Assembly: GCF_958979055.1 (NCBI RefSeq)
Contig: NC_084886.1
Span: 10,960,654-11,024,653, forward strand
Reading direction: 5' to 3'
From: Alnus glutinosa
Lineage: Eukaryota > Streptophyta > Magnoliopsida > Fagales > Betulaceae
DNA: 64,000 bases
Below, piece after piece: positions 1 through 12,720 of this stretch. Below the pieces are notes generated by a model. That model was not told the DNA's origin. It did no database searches and worked only from the letters and a program-made list of their open reading frames with translations. Each line of letters starts with the position of its first letter. Position 1 is the stretch's first letter. A program made the position numbers and the translations under genes.

Positions 1-425
1 CAAAAAATAAAAAAATAAAAAAAAATTGTAAATGCTAATAAAATATTTAAAATTACTTTTATTTTTATATCACATAACACTTTTTTAAAAAATAAAAATA
101 AAAAACACATTCTAAATTTAGAGTATTAACATTTTTGAACCACACCACGAACAAGGTTTTATCTATATACTCATGAGTCATGAAGCTGCGCACATAAACC
201 AAAACCATGAAGATTATCGAGATTCAAAAGCGTAAGCGGCCGCCGGTCGCCGGCCATACGCCAGCTGTACCTGCAGCAGTAGCACGCCCTAAAGACACAA
301 GAAAAGAGGCTAACCGGCAGTAACTGCTTCACCGTTACAAAACAAGTCCAACACCTTAGCCAAATCTGCCATAATGCGTGTCACAGTTAACCGAACTTCT
401 CCCCATTCCCTCGTACTTTTCTCCC

Positions 426-465
<40 letters not shown>

Positions 466-677
466 CGTGTGTACTGTGTAGTCTGTGTACATATATTGTA
501 ATCCTGAAAAACCAATTTGTCATCTCCATTGCCTTTTCTCTTTGTTTTTCTTTTTTTGGCTATGCTCTCGCGCTCCCCCCCCCCCCCCCTCTCTTTCTCC
601 CTCAATCACTGATTTCAAATACCAACCCTAAAAATCATCTCTGGGTTGTTGTTTATGCATGCAGATAGAACCTACAA
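1..677. other. AT-rich flank and 5' leader of the PAP gene
   Basis: The first 130 bases are A/T-rich with poly-A stretches and resemble the transposon-derived repeats near 7.5 kb and 61.3 kb. Positions 180-310 are GC-richer. A (CT)n tract (430-462) and a 14-base C run near 575-588 lie just before the phosphatase start codon and probably belong to its promoter or 5' UTR. No separate gene is visible. Confidence 0.5.
430..462. repeat. (CT)n microsatellite upstream of PAP
   Basis: This is an uninterrupted CT dinucleotide run about 215 bases before the PAP start codon. CT/GA tracts are common in plant core promoters and 5' UTRs. A regulatory role here is inference only. Confidence 0.9.
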
Positions 678-3600
678 ATGGGTTTGGTCTCAGTCTCTGC
701 AGTTGAACTTCTTTTGCTGTTTTCACTGAGCTTCATATATGTTCATGGCGGTGCTATTCGAACGACACTTGATGGACCCTTCCAGCCCGTCACGGTCCCT
801 CTTGACAAAAGGTTCCGCGGGAACGCCGTAGATTTGCCGGATACAGATCGGCGAGTGCAAAGGATCGTCGAAGGTTTTGAACCTGAGCAAATCTCTGTGT
901 CTCTCTCTGCAACGTATGACTCTGTATGGATATCTTGGATCACAGGTCTCTTTAACATTAGAGTTGTTTAGTACTTTCTTCAGCTTTTACTTAACAATAG
1001 CTGTGTGTAGTTATCCCAAAATGGAAAAGTACACATATTTATGGAAACAAAGTAAATATGTAATTTTGTAAGTACAATGTTTTTTGCTTTGTTCATTAAT
1101 TGTATTTGTAAATTAAGGTCTTCCACTGCTTTTTATTGGCATAAAGTTTATGTTAATATATTTGGACCGAATTTCGCAGGTGAATTCCAAATTGGGGACA
1201 ACATAACTCCATTAGATCCTGAAACTGTAGAAAGCGTTGTTCAATATGGAATGTATGGATTTCCAATAAGTGATGAAGCAACTGGTTATTCTCTTGTTTA
1301 CAATCAACTTTATCCTTTTGAAGGCCTTCAAAACTACACTTCTGGAATTATTCACCACGTTTGCCTCACAGGTATAACTAGTCATGTAATTAGTGCATAC
1401 TTCGGTAGATTCAAGTACTCATCTCAAATGACTGACTCTATCAATATACTCATGAGGCCATGAGGGTTTTGTCTTCTATTCACAATGGATGCTTCCTCTG
1501 CTCAGTAGTTTATTCTTATTTTGCATATTTATGAGCTGCAGACATAGCAATGATTGATTAATGTAACCATTATGGATCATTCATAAGATTGCCCTATGAA
1601 ACAGTTCTTTTAAAATTTCACTAGCTCTAAGTTGCCAGTCTATTAAGGCGAATGTCTAAACAGTCTCAAAGTACTCCTAAAGCATCATGACATAACATGC
1701 TGTTGATCATGATTGACAATGGCTAAAATGAAGTTCTTTGACTTTCATCTCGAGTTCTTTGACCATGTAAAACCACTATGTTATTAGTTAGAAAGTAAGA
1801 GCTCAAGAGTAGCAATTTTCAACGTTTGACTATTAGTATTCTGAGACTCCTAACAAGTCTGCAATTGAGTTGAGATTGTATTTAAAGTGTGTATAAACTT
1901 AGGCTAGTAGGGTCACACTCAAGGCCTTTGTACTCTGCAAATTCCGTATTGGAAGCTCAATTCAGATATCTATGCCTATGAATATATCCCCCAAAGTAAC
2001 AAAGTGGATTATTTATTGGTTTTAATTTCTTCTTATGTCATGTTTCCTCAACAAAATTAATTCATCAATATCTGCTTGGGGACATGTTATTCACCAGAGA
2101 CAAGAAGTTATGGAAAAGTTAAAAGCTTCTATCAACGCATCCTTGATTGTTGGTCAGTTTTATCCTATTATTGTTATGGCGTAAATACTATCGCTAATAA
2201 TGATTTTTCATATTTGTATCCATATAAAGTAAGAAGAGATAGAGATTATTATCTACATAAAGGATATAGATGTAAAGAAGCACCTGCAGCGTTCAAATTT
2301 TTTTCTATTGGATTTCAGCTATGGAACCACTGGTGTGACTGATTGATTGGTGCCAAATGTGTAATCTATTTAGAACTTTTTTTTTTTTGTTTACCACATA
2401 AGGTCTTGGATATTCACTTAAGATTATAAATGATCTTGTTCAATGTATGGTGCAAGCTTTGGTAGCATGTATTCCAACCGATATGCATAGCAAACAAATA
2501 CATAAACCATAACCTTAGAACAGTTTTTTACTTCATTTCTTTCTTAAATAACTAGGTTAAGTGTCAAGTATAGCTTAGCAGGATATGGGTGGTCCTCTAT
2601 AAGAATAAGCAGTTTTAAGTTATTCTTACCTCAATTTTGTTGCCCGCCTTTTTGTTTTTGTGTCTTTGCATCTTTATGACCTTTTGTGAGCTTGAACCTG
2701 CCAAATTTTGAATTTCTTTATTAATGTCACAACTCTATTATGTCTTTCCACAGGGTTGGAACCTGACACACTATATCAGTATCAATGCGGAGATCCTTCT
2801 ATACCAGCAATGAGTGATGTATACTATTTCAGGACTATGCCAGTTTCTGGACCCGAGAGTTACCCTAGCAGAATAGCAGTGGTGGGGGACCTTGGTCTGA
2901 CATACAATACCACATCAACAGTTGGCCACTTGATGAGTAACCATCCTGATCTTGTTCTGCTGGTTGGGGATGTTAGTTATGCTAACTTGTATCTCACAAA
3001 TGGAACTGGGTCTGATTGCTACTCTTGTTCATTTTCGGATACTCCAATTCATGAAACTTATCAGCCACGTTGGGATTATTGGGGAAGGTGAAACTCTAAC
3101 TTCTATTTTTTTTACTGAAAATTATTCTATCATATTTGCTCTTCCAGTTAGGCTATGAAATGGCAAGCACTTATAGAAATGTTTATATAGGAACTGGACT
3201 GGCAATAATGCGACTGGCAATAAAACTGGTTGAATCATTAGTGCACTTCTGAAGTCATTGTAGTAACAAAATAGATACTAAGAACTTAGATTCACTAGTA
3301 TCTGGTCTAGGGTATGGAGGGAAGCTCTGTAATTAGTTTCGGATTGTTAATTAATGCATGATGACCCTCAGGTTACATGTCATGTGAGACATGCCAACAT
3401 CAACTATCCTCTATATTCTTTTACTAATAAATGTTTGATTAGTTCCTGAATAAAATAGACCACCAAAAAAACAATTATTTCAAGTAAAATGAAGGTTAAT
3501 TGATCGGGAATTGCTCTCTCTCTCTCTTCCAATCTTTGATTTTGATTGGACCAAACAAAAAAGACCGGCAGTTTTGTTATTTTAGCTCATGGAATTATTA

Positions 3601-4052
3601 TGGGATTTTTGTTGGCAGGTACATGCAGCCTCTTGTGTCTAACGTTCCAATTATGGTGGTAGAAGGGAACCATGAAATTGAACAGCAGGCTGAAAATCAG
3701 ACTTTTGTTGCTTACAGTTCAAGATTTGCATTCCCATCAGAAGAGAGTGGATCATCATCCACATTCTACTATTCTTTTAATGCAGGTGGGATACATTTTA
3801 TCATGCTTGGCGCCTACATTTCATATGACAAATCAGGTGAACTCAAGTTTCAATCTCTTTCCCACTCTCATTCGTTTTTGCTAGCAATTTCCCATTTTCA
3901 TTCTAAACAAAACTAAAGGACTTTCTTTCATTGCCTGACCTTCTCATTTATTGTGTACATGATTAATTTTATGCATTTGGTCATATAACCAGTAACTTTA
4001 GAGAGTGATGCTGCCATTTCTTATGTGTGTGTGTGTGTGCGCGTGTGTGTGC

Positions 4053-4094
<42 letters not shown>

Positions 4095-6018
4095 ATATTC
4101 CATGGTTAGAAATTACATGGTGAGTTCTCCAAGTTTTTCAATTTCAGGGGATCAATACGAGTGGTTGGAGAGGGACCTGGCTTTTGTTGACAGAGAAGTG
4201 ACTCCGTGGTTGATAGCTGCATGGCACCCACCTTGGTACAGCACCTACAAGGCACATTACAGAGAAGCAGAGTGTATGAGGGTAGCGATGGAAGACTTAC
4301 TGTATAAGTATGGTGTTGACATAGTCTTCAATGGACATGTAAGTATGACTTCCAGAATAATCTCTATTCTGATACCTCATTTTGGTGCCACATAGGTACG
4401 TCTCATCAGCACAAAATTCTAAATATGTTAGAAGTTATTCTGTTTCCAAATACTTAAGAGATATTAATATAACCTTCTGTCTTCTTTGAAATTGTGTAAG
4501 AAAGAAGTGCTGAGCTGCAGATAAACAGGCTTAGTTTTGATATTTAAGTGTTCAAGATAACAATGTGTTAAATATAATGACTTCAGGGTGAACATAACAT
4601 AAATACCGTAAAGGCAAAGCTTCTCTTCAAACTGAAGTAGTTCTATACAGAACTTCCTCTTAAATATTTTTTTGATAAGTAATAAGCCAATCGCAAATAT
4701 AATTACAGCATTGCCAATATCTAAGACCAATGTCCTTGCTATAAGACAAAAGCTTGAAAAAAGAAAAGAAAATGTCATATGGCAAAGGGATGAAGTTCAA
4801 ATATAATAATAATAATAATAATGTTGTTCATATGAATAACTTGAAGGCAGATTTATAAATGGTTCTCTATTGTGTTTCTGCTTTCCTATACATGCTGCTT
4901 TAACAGTCAAGCTGCTTACAGCAAACCTGTGCAATTATTTGAATCCATATAGTCAACCGTATGTATAAGTGCTGTTGTTCATTTGGAAACCATCAACAGG
5001 TTCATGCCTATGAGAGGTCAAACCGAGTATATAACTACACTCTGGATCCCTGTGGTGCCGTCTATATCACAGTTGGTGATGGTGGTAATCGGGAGAAGAT
5101 GGCAATTACACATGCTGATGAAGCTGGCAACTGCCCGGAACCATCTACAACACCAGATGAATTTATGGGTGGGTTCTGTGCTTTCAATTTCACGTCAGGC
5201 CCAGCAGCTGGTAAGTTCTGTTGGGACAGGCAGCCAGACTATAGTGCTTATAGAGAAAGTAGCTTCGGCCATGGGATTCTAGAGGTACTCTCTCTCTCTC
5301 TCTGGCAAACAGAATTTTGACAACACCCTAGACTTGATCTTTCACAGACTCCAGTTATATTTCGACACGAATGATTCACTAAAAGCCTTGCTTTGACAAC
5401 TGCACTGGATCTGAAATATGAACAAAATAATGAAAGATTCTTTAAAAATAAATTTCCACATGTGAGTTTTGAGTATACCTGTTACAAATTGTTTTCATGT
5501 TTAGTACTTTTCTGGAAAACTATAAGATACAGATTTATTTCAACGACACATTTTGCAAGCTGAGTCAATTCTTATAGTGCCAATTCCAATAATTATTCCA
5601 CTCCTAAAATCAGTCGTATCTAATAACAACGTGGAAGACAAATGCAAAACCCTTATAAGATTGTTCCGAGGTATCCAAAATCTATGGTCTTGAAAAGAAG
5701 CCTTCAGTTGCAATGCTGAACCATATAAAATACCCGGAGGCATTGATTGGTAGACTTCAGAGGGAAAATGCTCATATATATTTATATTTTTGGGTGGAAA
5801 TCAATTTTGTCAATCTTCTTGAATTCTAGAACCTAATGGTATTTCTATGTGGTTTGCAGGTGAAAAATGAGACTCATGCTTTGTGGACTTGGCACCGCAA
5901 TCAGGATATGTACAACAATGCTGGAGATGAGATATACATTGTAAGGCAGCCTGATAGGTGCCCAGTTGAATCCGAGGTATGTGATCACTTTGGTGAACAT
6001 GCACATAGAGCACCTTAA
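678..6018 (+). CDS. PAP15: Purple acid phosphatase / phytase, PAP15-like
   Basis: A secreted binuclear-metal phosphomonoesterase that releases phosphate from esters such as phytate. Seven exons fit with consistent phase: 678-945, 1180-1371, 2754-3087, 3619-3836, 4148-4338, 5000-5284 and 5860-6018. Together they encode 548 aa, close to the plant PAP15/PAP23 length. A hydrophobic signal peptide spans about residues 1-25, then a family-typical TTLDGPFQPVTVPLD stretch. The five metal-binding blocks are intact: GDLG (D199), GDVSY (D226, Y229), GNHE (N282), AWHPP (H364) and GHVH (H401, H403). NxT/NxS glycosylation sites are frequent. All introns are GT-AG. The last exon is least certain: I read through to TAA at 6016-6018, but a GTATGT at 5977 could be a donor to a further exon. 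PAP15 was chosen over PAP23 on N-terminal resemblance, from memory. Confidence 0.93.
4024..4093. repeat. Compound (GT)n-(GA)n microsatellite in PAP intron 4
   Basis: A GT run with GC interruptions passes directly into a GA run and ends 54 bases before the exon 5 acceptor of the PAP gene. It is likely length-polymorphic. Confidence 0.9.
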
Positions 6019-8296
6019 TTGGAAATAACATCATCTTGACCTCAACAATCAATTCTATTAAAATATGCACCTTCAATATCAATTAGTTTTAGTCAAAGAT
6101 CTACTTAGAACCCTAGTGAGACAATAAAGATGACTTCAAAGGGTTTTTTGATATGTTTTTAGCTCAGAAGGTCTTATTTGATAGAAGGTTTGCTCACATT
6201 TTCTAAATATATAAATCAAATATGTTCTGAAAGCGATCTTAATGCCAATTTTTGTTAATTATTAAGAAAACGACCAACTAAACACAGGGATTTTATCTTT
6301 TCAAGACAACTTCTTCTTCTTCTTCTTCACGGCATCTAAAAGAGCCATCAAAGAAAGCCACTTACAAGACACTCATTGCTCTACTACATTTTATATTTAA
6401 AGAGTGGCACGACAAACCTTTTATCCCTTGTCTTTTACCTTTTTTTTTTCCTTCAGGTGTAACTTTTGTTTTTACATCCATCAATCAAATAACTTGACCT
6501 GAATGCATTTCTTTTATTCCTTTTCTTCTTCTTCTTCTTCTTCTTCTTCTTCTCTTAAAGATCCCCAAGTGATAAAAGCCCCATACATTAAGCCCCAAAG
6601 AAGTACGAAGCATGGAGATAACTTTGGACTACTTGGTGGAACAGAGCAAGGAGCTCCGAAGGTGCATTTGGTTACCAATATTAAATGTACAATAAAAGGA
6701 ATACAAAAGTATGATAAAATATTTTTTGGTCTACCATTCTTTAAAAGAGAAAGTAATATCATTGAAACATGCAGACCAGTATACATATACAAAAGTTGTT
6801 CTAATTTCTTTACGTCTACTTGTCATAATAGTTTTACAAGTTATTTAGAATTTGAATGTGAACTGTAATTAGTGTTTAAGCAATCATTTGCTATGGTACT
6901 TAACTGTGATTGGCAAGAGCTCAATAACAATAAGAAAAGATTGCTTGCAAAAACTGCCTGTTTATCTGTTTTCCTACTTAATAAGTAATTCATGATTAAA
7001 TGATGTTTAGCACCTTAAAAGTACTTGTTTTTGGTTCTTTCTTTCCTCATTTTTATATACTAAAAAAAAAAAAAAAAAAAAAAAAAACAGTAAATGTGGT
7101 TCTTATATAGCATTCTCAAGCTTCAAACTAATCTTTAAAGAGAAAGTAAAACATCATTGAAATATACAAACCAGTATTTATAGAAAAGTTCCTTGGAAAA
7201 AGAAAAAACATATGCTCTGATTTCCTTAAACCTGTCTTTCTTCATGGTTTTGAAACTAGAACTTTGAATGATGGAACTGTAAATGATGTTTAAGCAATAA
7301 TTTGCCATGATAACTGTTGGATGTGACTTGAACATCAAGTCAAAGGGGCCCACAAGTTCTCTTTTCCAAGCTGGAGAATGTGTTAACCGACTTGAAGACA
7401 CTAAAAAAAGGGCATAGTTTGAGGACTTTTTTGGAGAGCTTTTTGCTTTTTTAGCAGAAAAAAAAAAAAAAAAAAAAAAAACTGTATAAGTTGTTTTAAC
7501 AAATAATTTTAAACACAAAATATTTGAAATAATTTTTATGTCACATCATAATACATTTTCTTAAAAAAAAAAAAAAATGCTCTCTAAAAAATTCTATCAA
7601 ACGAGTTTTGACCTTTTATTAATAGCTTAGAGAAAGAAATTTAAAAAGAGTTTGGGAGCTGCGTGAAAATGCTTTTTGGAGATAGCGTTTGGATCCTCTC
7701 CAATTCAAATGAACCGGAGGGGATCCAACTAGTGTTATTTGAAAGACATAATTGTGCATAAAAATGTGAAATGACAATTTTGCCCCTCAAATAAAACTAA
7801 TTGAATCCAATGAACTAGAAAGGATCATTGTCCGTAGAGATAAAGGCCACACACGGTGAAACTTGGGTCGTCATTTGTCCCAGCAAAAGATAAATTGTAC
7901 ATCTATAAAGTTCGTTCTGACAATCCGACAAGAGCGCAAGGGCACCATTTTAAACTCATAAAAAAACCAATGATCTTTTCTTTCTGGCCATCTGATATGT
8001 TATGAGGATGAGTAGCACAAAGTTTTGATATGATCATACTCTTTCTCAAAATCAGACCAATTAAATTGAAGTATTGAATTGAATTTGTGAGACTTACAAG
8101 CTTTGGACCATAATAGATGACTAGCTATAACACTAACTTGGATTCAAATGAGTTTTCTCTTAAGCAGCCAATCTAAAGCTCGTTAACAGCCTTTTCAATG
8201 AGTAGAGAAAACAGTTTAAAAGATCAAATGGGTAGTGAACAAACAAGGCCCAACTTCTAACAAAACTGTGTAAGCCTCTTCTCTCCACCCTGAGAC
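6019..8296. other. Intergenic region between PAP and X8 genes
   Basis: This holds the PAP 3' UTR and intergenic DNA. It contains TTC repeats (6309-6329, 6524-6553), long poly-A runs (about 7062-7087 and 7458-7480), and a diverged duplicated stretch: AAAGAGAAAGTAA followed by a CATTGAAA(C/T)AT... motif recurs near 6743 and 7137. At 7685-7830 there is a MITE-like segment. No convincing gene was found; ORFs here are low-complexity. Confidence 0.6.
7685..7830. mobile_element. MITE-like element (GGATCCTCTCCA family)
   Basis: It begins TTTGGATCCTCTCCAATT and contains an internal inverted arrangement (GACATAATTGTGC... / ...GACAATTTTGCCCC) and a closing AGAAAGGATC. The start and inner GACAATT block resemble the demonstrable insertion at 20922-21070, so I place both in one family. 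The ends are not exact. Confidence 0.5.
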
Positions 8297-9529
8297 CTAC
8301 ATTGGTTGAAAGGCAAGTGTGAGAACAATCAGAAAGGAGAGAGGCAGTAACATTGTGGGGATCATGGACTCTGAAAATGCCTCGGAATTGTCCGGGAATG
8401 GCGGGGTCATTCCAGGAATCTGTCCGGCAGTACCGCCATTGCCAATGCCATTGCCATTGCCAATCCCATTGCCATTGCCTGCTGTTGTTGATGTTGTTGG
8501 CACATTTGGATTATTTGGAGTTTGTGTTGTTGGTGTTGTAGTCCCTCCAGCCGTGCTGAAATCATTTTAGCAATTAATCCTTATACATTGCAAAAAGTAT
8601 GTAAGTCATACAGATTCAATAATTGATTTAAAAAAGAGAAATGAAAAGAATATGTATAAGTAATGTAAAAACACGGGAAAAGAAGAGGAAGACATTAGAG
8701 TGATTCTTTGGCGTGACAACCCAACAGCATCTTCAAAGGTCTCATCATTAATTAGTATTATTTTTCGTTTTTTTCTTTATTTTTCTCTTCTTCTTACAGA
8801 GATGAACATGAACAAGAATGATTAGGAATAATCTAGGATAATGAAAGCATTTTGTACTAACCCCATGTGAATGATTAAATAGTATACCCACAAATAACTC
8901 TTGCTTATAAGATTAGATCAACTAAATGTCATTGGGAGGATAAATTAGGCACTATAGCAAGGCAAAAGAGCCCTAACAACAAAATGTTGAACATTACCAC
9001 ACCTACCTCATGTGTCCTCACCCAAATCATGGTCGGTCCGCTTAGACCGGTCAAGATTTTTGGTTGAGAAATGATTCATATCTTCTTCTTGTACTTTTCT
9101 CATCCTCTCATTTTTTAAAATTATCATTAGATTTGTGGGGTTCATGCGAGTCCTTCATATGAGTTCTACAGATCTAATAGTAATTTTTAAAAGTGAAAAG
9201 ATAGAAGTACAAAGGGTCACCCACTCCAAGTTCCCACAAACATCTTTGGAGCATATACTGTTAAAATAATATCACAACAATTTGAACCCGGAAAACACTC
9301 TTTGGTAGGAGTAAGTAGAGTTCAAGAAAAGAGGCTCTTCCCCCCTCTTTCCTACTATTTCAAGGTGGCTTTATAAAGTTGGGTGGCATTAGTATTACTC
9401 AGGGTTCTGGCCGTTGGATGTAACTGGGACCAGGAGGCCCATCCAACGGTGTAAAACTAAGGTGAAAGTACAATCTCCCGTGAGGTAAAGACCCAGTACA
9501 ACCAAAGTGAGAAGCCCAAGATTTAGAAA

Positions 9530-9560
<31 letters not shown>

Positions 9561-10712
9561 CAGGAGAATCAGAAAAGGGACGTGACAACACTTGACCTGA
9601 ATTTTCGAATTTTGAAGGGTGCTTTGTCTACATTACCGAAATTACCCCCCCTCCCCCACAAAACCCTTCTTTCACAATTTTAAATTTTTTCTAAATTTAA
9701 TTCTAAAAATTTAATTTTGTTTGATTTAACTAATCACTAAGAGCATTTATTTAAAATAAAGAAACATTCAGAGACAATAAAAGTTAATTTTCAAAGTTTT
9801 TTTTTTTTTTTTTTTTTAAAGAGTTTCCATAACCTAACCCACCCAAGGGCCAACCAAGGCTGTGGGCTTTTGGGGGTATTATCGGGTTATGCACATTTGG
9901 TTATGGAGGTTAAATTTGACCAATCAGATTAACGTACAGATAGATGAAATGAAAACCCCCCCATGCATAAAGACAACTGTAAGAGGAAGTGTCCAACTCA
10001 TATAATCACTTCCCAGCTCCTGGAAATCAAAATCACTCACCAAAAAAGGTGTATCTCTCGCTATCCATACACTATCTTAATACTTATTCTAATCCTTGCC
10101 TTTTCTCCCCCCACCCAAAAAAAAAAGAAAAAAAAAAGAATAGAAAAGATGACCCTTTTGCGTGAAGATGAAGAAACGATTTCATAAAAATTTAAAAAAA
10201 TAAAAAGAAAGAAAAGGAAATGGTTAAGGGCACATACCTTAAGGAAGAAGGATAGACACAAGATCCATAACCTACGTACAGTACCCAAAACACAAGAACC
10301 AAAAGGAATAAATAGATTACACATAATAAGCAAAGCAACCGGCCACCAAACAGCTGAGAAAGAAAAAAAACATACTAGGATCAGTTTGGGCAATGGTGGC
10401 AGTGCCGGAAAAGTCGCAGCTGCCGGGGGCCATGGCCTTGCGCTGGAAGAAGCTGTTGAAGGCGTAGGAGGCGTGGGCTTGGATGGTGTTGGGGAGGTAG
10501 CAGAGGCCATTGGAGAGAATGGGGGTGCAATCTGCGCCCATCCCGCATGCGTAGTCCAGACCCGTTTGCAAGGCTTGGTCGCTCGCGTCACTCCTTACCA
10601 CGCACCAGTATGCACCTTCCACGCCCACGTTAATACTATTGATCACCAAGATGCTCATCAGCGTCGTGGCCACCGACGACACCCAAGAGACTGCCTTCTG
10701 TGCTCCTGCCAT
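8297..10712 (-). CDS. X8-domain GPI-anchored protein (plasmodesmata callose-binding type)
   Basis: A likely cell-surface beta-1,3-glucan (callose)-binding protein. Three exons on the minus strand: 10712-10376, a 34-nt microexon 10271-10238, and 8555-8297, giving 209 aa with phase kept at both junctions. Residues 1-33 form a signal peptide. The X8 domain follows, starting AYWCVVR (C37), with further cysteines in DYACGMGADC, GLCYLP and SCDF; the microexon supplies the last one in SYGSCVYPSS. A Thr/Pro/Asn linker and a Gly-Asn repeat (GNGNGIGNGNGIGNGG) lead to a C-terminal hydrophobic tail (LLPLSFLIVLTLAF), as expected of a GPI-anchor signal. Both introns are GT-AG (intron 1, 104 nt; intron 2, 1682 nt). 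X8 plus GPI tail without a glycosidase domain is the PDCB-like arrangement. The exact orthologue is not determined. Confidence 0.9.
8556..10237 (-). other. Intron 2 of the X8 gene
   Basis: A 1.68-kb GT-AG intron. It contains a region with partial inverted symmetry (about 9070-9225, MITE-like), a (GA)n tract near 9535-9560, a C-rich stretch at 9646-9662 and a poly-T run near 9799-9817. No internal coding exon beyond the microexon was found. Confidence 0.6.
10238..10271 (-). other. 34-nt microexon of the X8 gene
   Basis: It is flanked by GTACGTAG before and GTATGTG after on the minus strand. Read in phase it supplies the SYGSCVYPSSL segment that completes the X8 domain. Skipping it would shift the frame, because 34 is not a multiple of three. 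Confidence 0.85.
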
Positions 10713-12620
10713 GGAAGACTAAGTTATAGGCCAGGCGGTGACTGATTTAGTGAGATGGCCGGCTTACCTTAGTTGGTAAAGCAGAAGAGAGAGAGAGAGA
10801 GAGAGAGAGAGCCGTCCAGAGAATATCAGAGGGAGAGGGAGAGAGAGAGAGAGAGAGAGTTCTTTTCCCTTTATTTCTTGTTCGCTTTTTCGTTTCTTTT
10901 GCTGTATTTATGTTTTGCCGAGATGAATATTTTGGCGTAGTAATTATGCTAAACGGATCGGGATTGCCACTTTTTCATATTCATTTTTGAGAAATGATAA
11001 ATTCTTATTTATTTTTTTTTAAAAAAAATTGGTTATAAAAAATGATGTACCACAATCCCATTAGAAGGTGATACATTTTTCAAAATAATAGATCACATGA
11101 AATTGTAACACATCATTTGAAAACTAAATTTTGGAAAAACAATTTTGAGATGTGTAGTATTGCTCTTCATTTTTATATTTTGTTAAGTGGCTTTTAAAAT
11201 TGTATTTAGATTAAAATTTAATAAAAATTTATCTCAAATTTAATAGTAATTTTAAAAGCCACTTAAAAGAGTGTTGAAATTGGTATGAAAAAGTTAAGAG
11301 TGTATATAACATTACTCTTTTGACATTTGAGAACATAAAATATATTATTAGTTGCCTCTCCAAGTTATTTTCAAAATGAGAAATTTTATTTTTCTTTCTT
11401 CTGTTTAACTCTATCCATATATTTTTTTAAAATCTACCATTGAATCCGCATGACTCATGTGTAATTTAAAAAAGAGTTAGAATAAGAGATGAAAAAAAGT
11501 TGGAAGAATAGCAAGTTTCTTTCATAATTGTCAAACGTCTCTCAAACAGGATCTCATTAGCTTCTTTCAAATCTTGAATTTCACCTTAATTTTATGGAAA
11601 ATAAAAATGTAAAACTAGTATGGTGGTTGCATCCATTAGCAATAAGCTTTTTGGAGAATAAAGTGGTTTTTTTTTTTTTTTTTAAAAAAATAATAATAAT
11701 TAAAAAGTGTTTTAAAACTCTTTATAATAAGCATAAGTACTCCTCACCTCAAATTTTCATTTGTCATTTTGATAGAAATCACTAAGAATAATCATACTAA
11801 TCATAGGTGGTTCAGCCACCCAAAATAAAAAGGTCGGGTGGACTCGTGGCCAGAGCCACCCCCACCCCATTGAGTCATTGACTAGTGTGTGCTCTTAATT
11901 TTGTGAAAAAATGAAAAATAAATTGACTAGTATAACCTGATATTTCAGCCAATTAGACTTTATATGATATCAACGAAATTCAAATTTTCTTTTACTTTAC
12001 CATTAACTCTTAGGAATTTTCCAAACAAGAGGGAGCAAATATTAGCAGTCTATTGTTACTCTTTTAGCGAGTAAAGTTTCTAAATGTTTATTTGCGTTAT
12101 TTATCCATTGCTGCTATTTTGAGCCTGCAGAGTACTTCACTGGTTGGTTGTAGATTTGTAGTCCATCTTTCCTTTGTCACAGCTTGGTGTTTATAGCAAA
12201 ATAGGCTTGTTTGGGTGTGAATGCTGGTGTAATCCAACCTCAGTGGAGAATGGCGATTGTGTTTTGGATGTGCTCTTTTCAGATTTTGCTGATACAGACG
12301 CCATTTGAGGATAATCACATTCTTAAACATTCATCCAAGATCATAGCAGTCAAATCTCTTAAAAAAATAAGCAGGGACAAGAGAGGAAGAGTATGTACAT
12401 CTTATGATCTTTGGCTGAAGGAATTCTCATCAACCAATAATAGAATAATCTGAATAAGTACTTCAACTGAGCATTCTACAGGAAAACATTGGCAATTCAT
12501 GCAGCCAATCCCCCACCAAAAGAATGGGACCAAAATTTCTGATGAAATAATGTGACATGTCAAAAAAATGGGTATCAAGATATAAGAAGATCAATTGATG
12601 TTGTAAACTCACCTGCTATA

Positions 12621-12651
<31 letters not shown>

Positions 12652-12720
12652 ATTAGGGGTATTGAAGCTACCCCGAACCGTAATCTGAGAAACGTAATAT
12701 GTATGGGAAGTAGATCTACC
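10713..12720. other. Intergenic region upstream of the X8 gene
   Basis: Two GA microsatellites (10786-10811 and about 10832-10859) sit within 150 bases of the X8 start codon and probably lie in its promoter or 5' UTR. Further out, about 10985-11170 and 11385-11510 show partial self-complementarity typical of decayed MITEs. A (CT)n tract lies at 12621-12648. The UBP 3' UTR should occupy the last few hundred bases. No gene was recognised. Confidence 0.55.
12621..12648. repeat. (CT)n microsatellite near the UBP 3' end
   Basis: An uninterrupted CT run about 70 bases downstream of the UBP stop codon (minus-strand gene), so possibly in the 3' UTR. Confidence 0.9.

Noticed and set aside
6503..6868. 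121-codon open frame starting in a TTC repeat
   Set aside because: Ser-rich start is microsatellite; the remainder matches no family and codon texture is random AT-rich DNA.
10061..10591. 176-codon frame overlapping the X8 gene in another frame
   Set aside because: It is a shadow of the X8 exon; the X8 frame has the conserved cysteines and signals.
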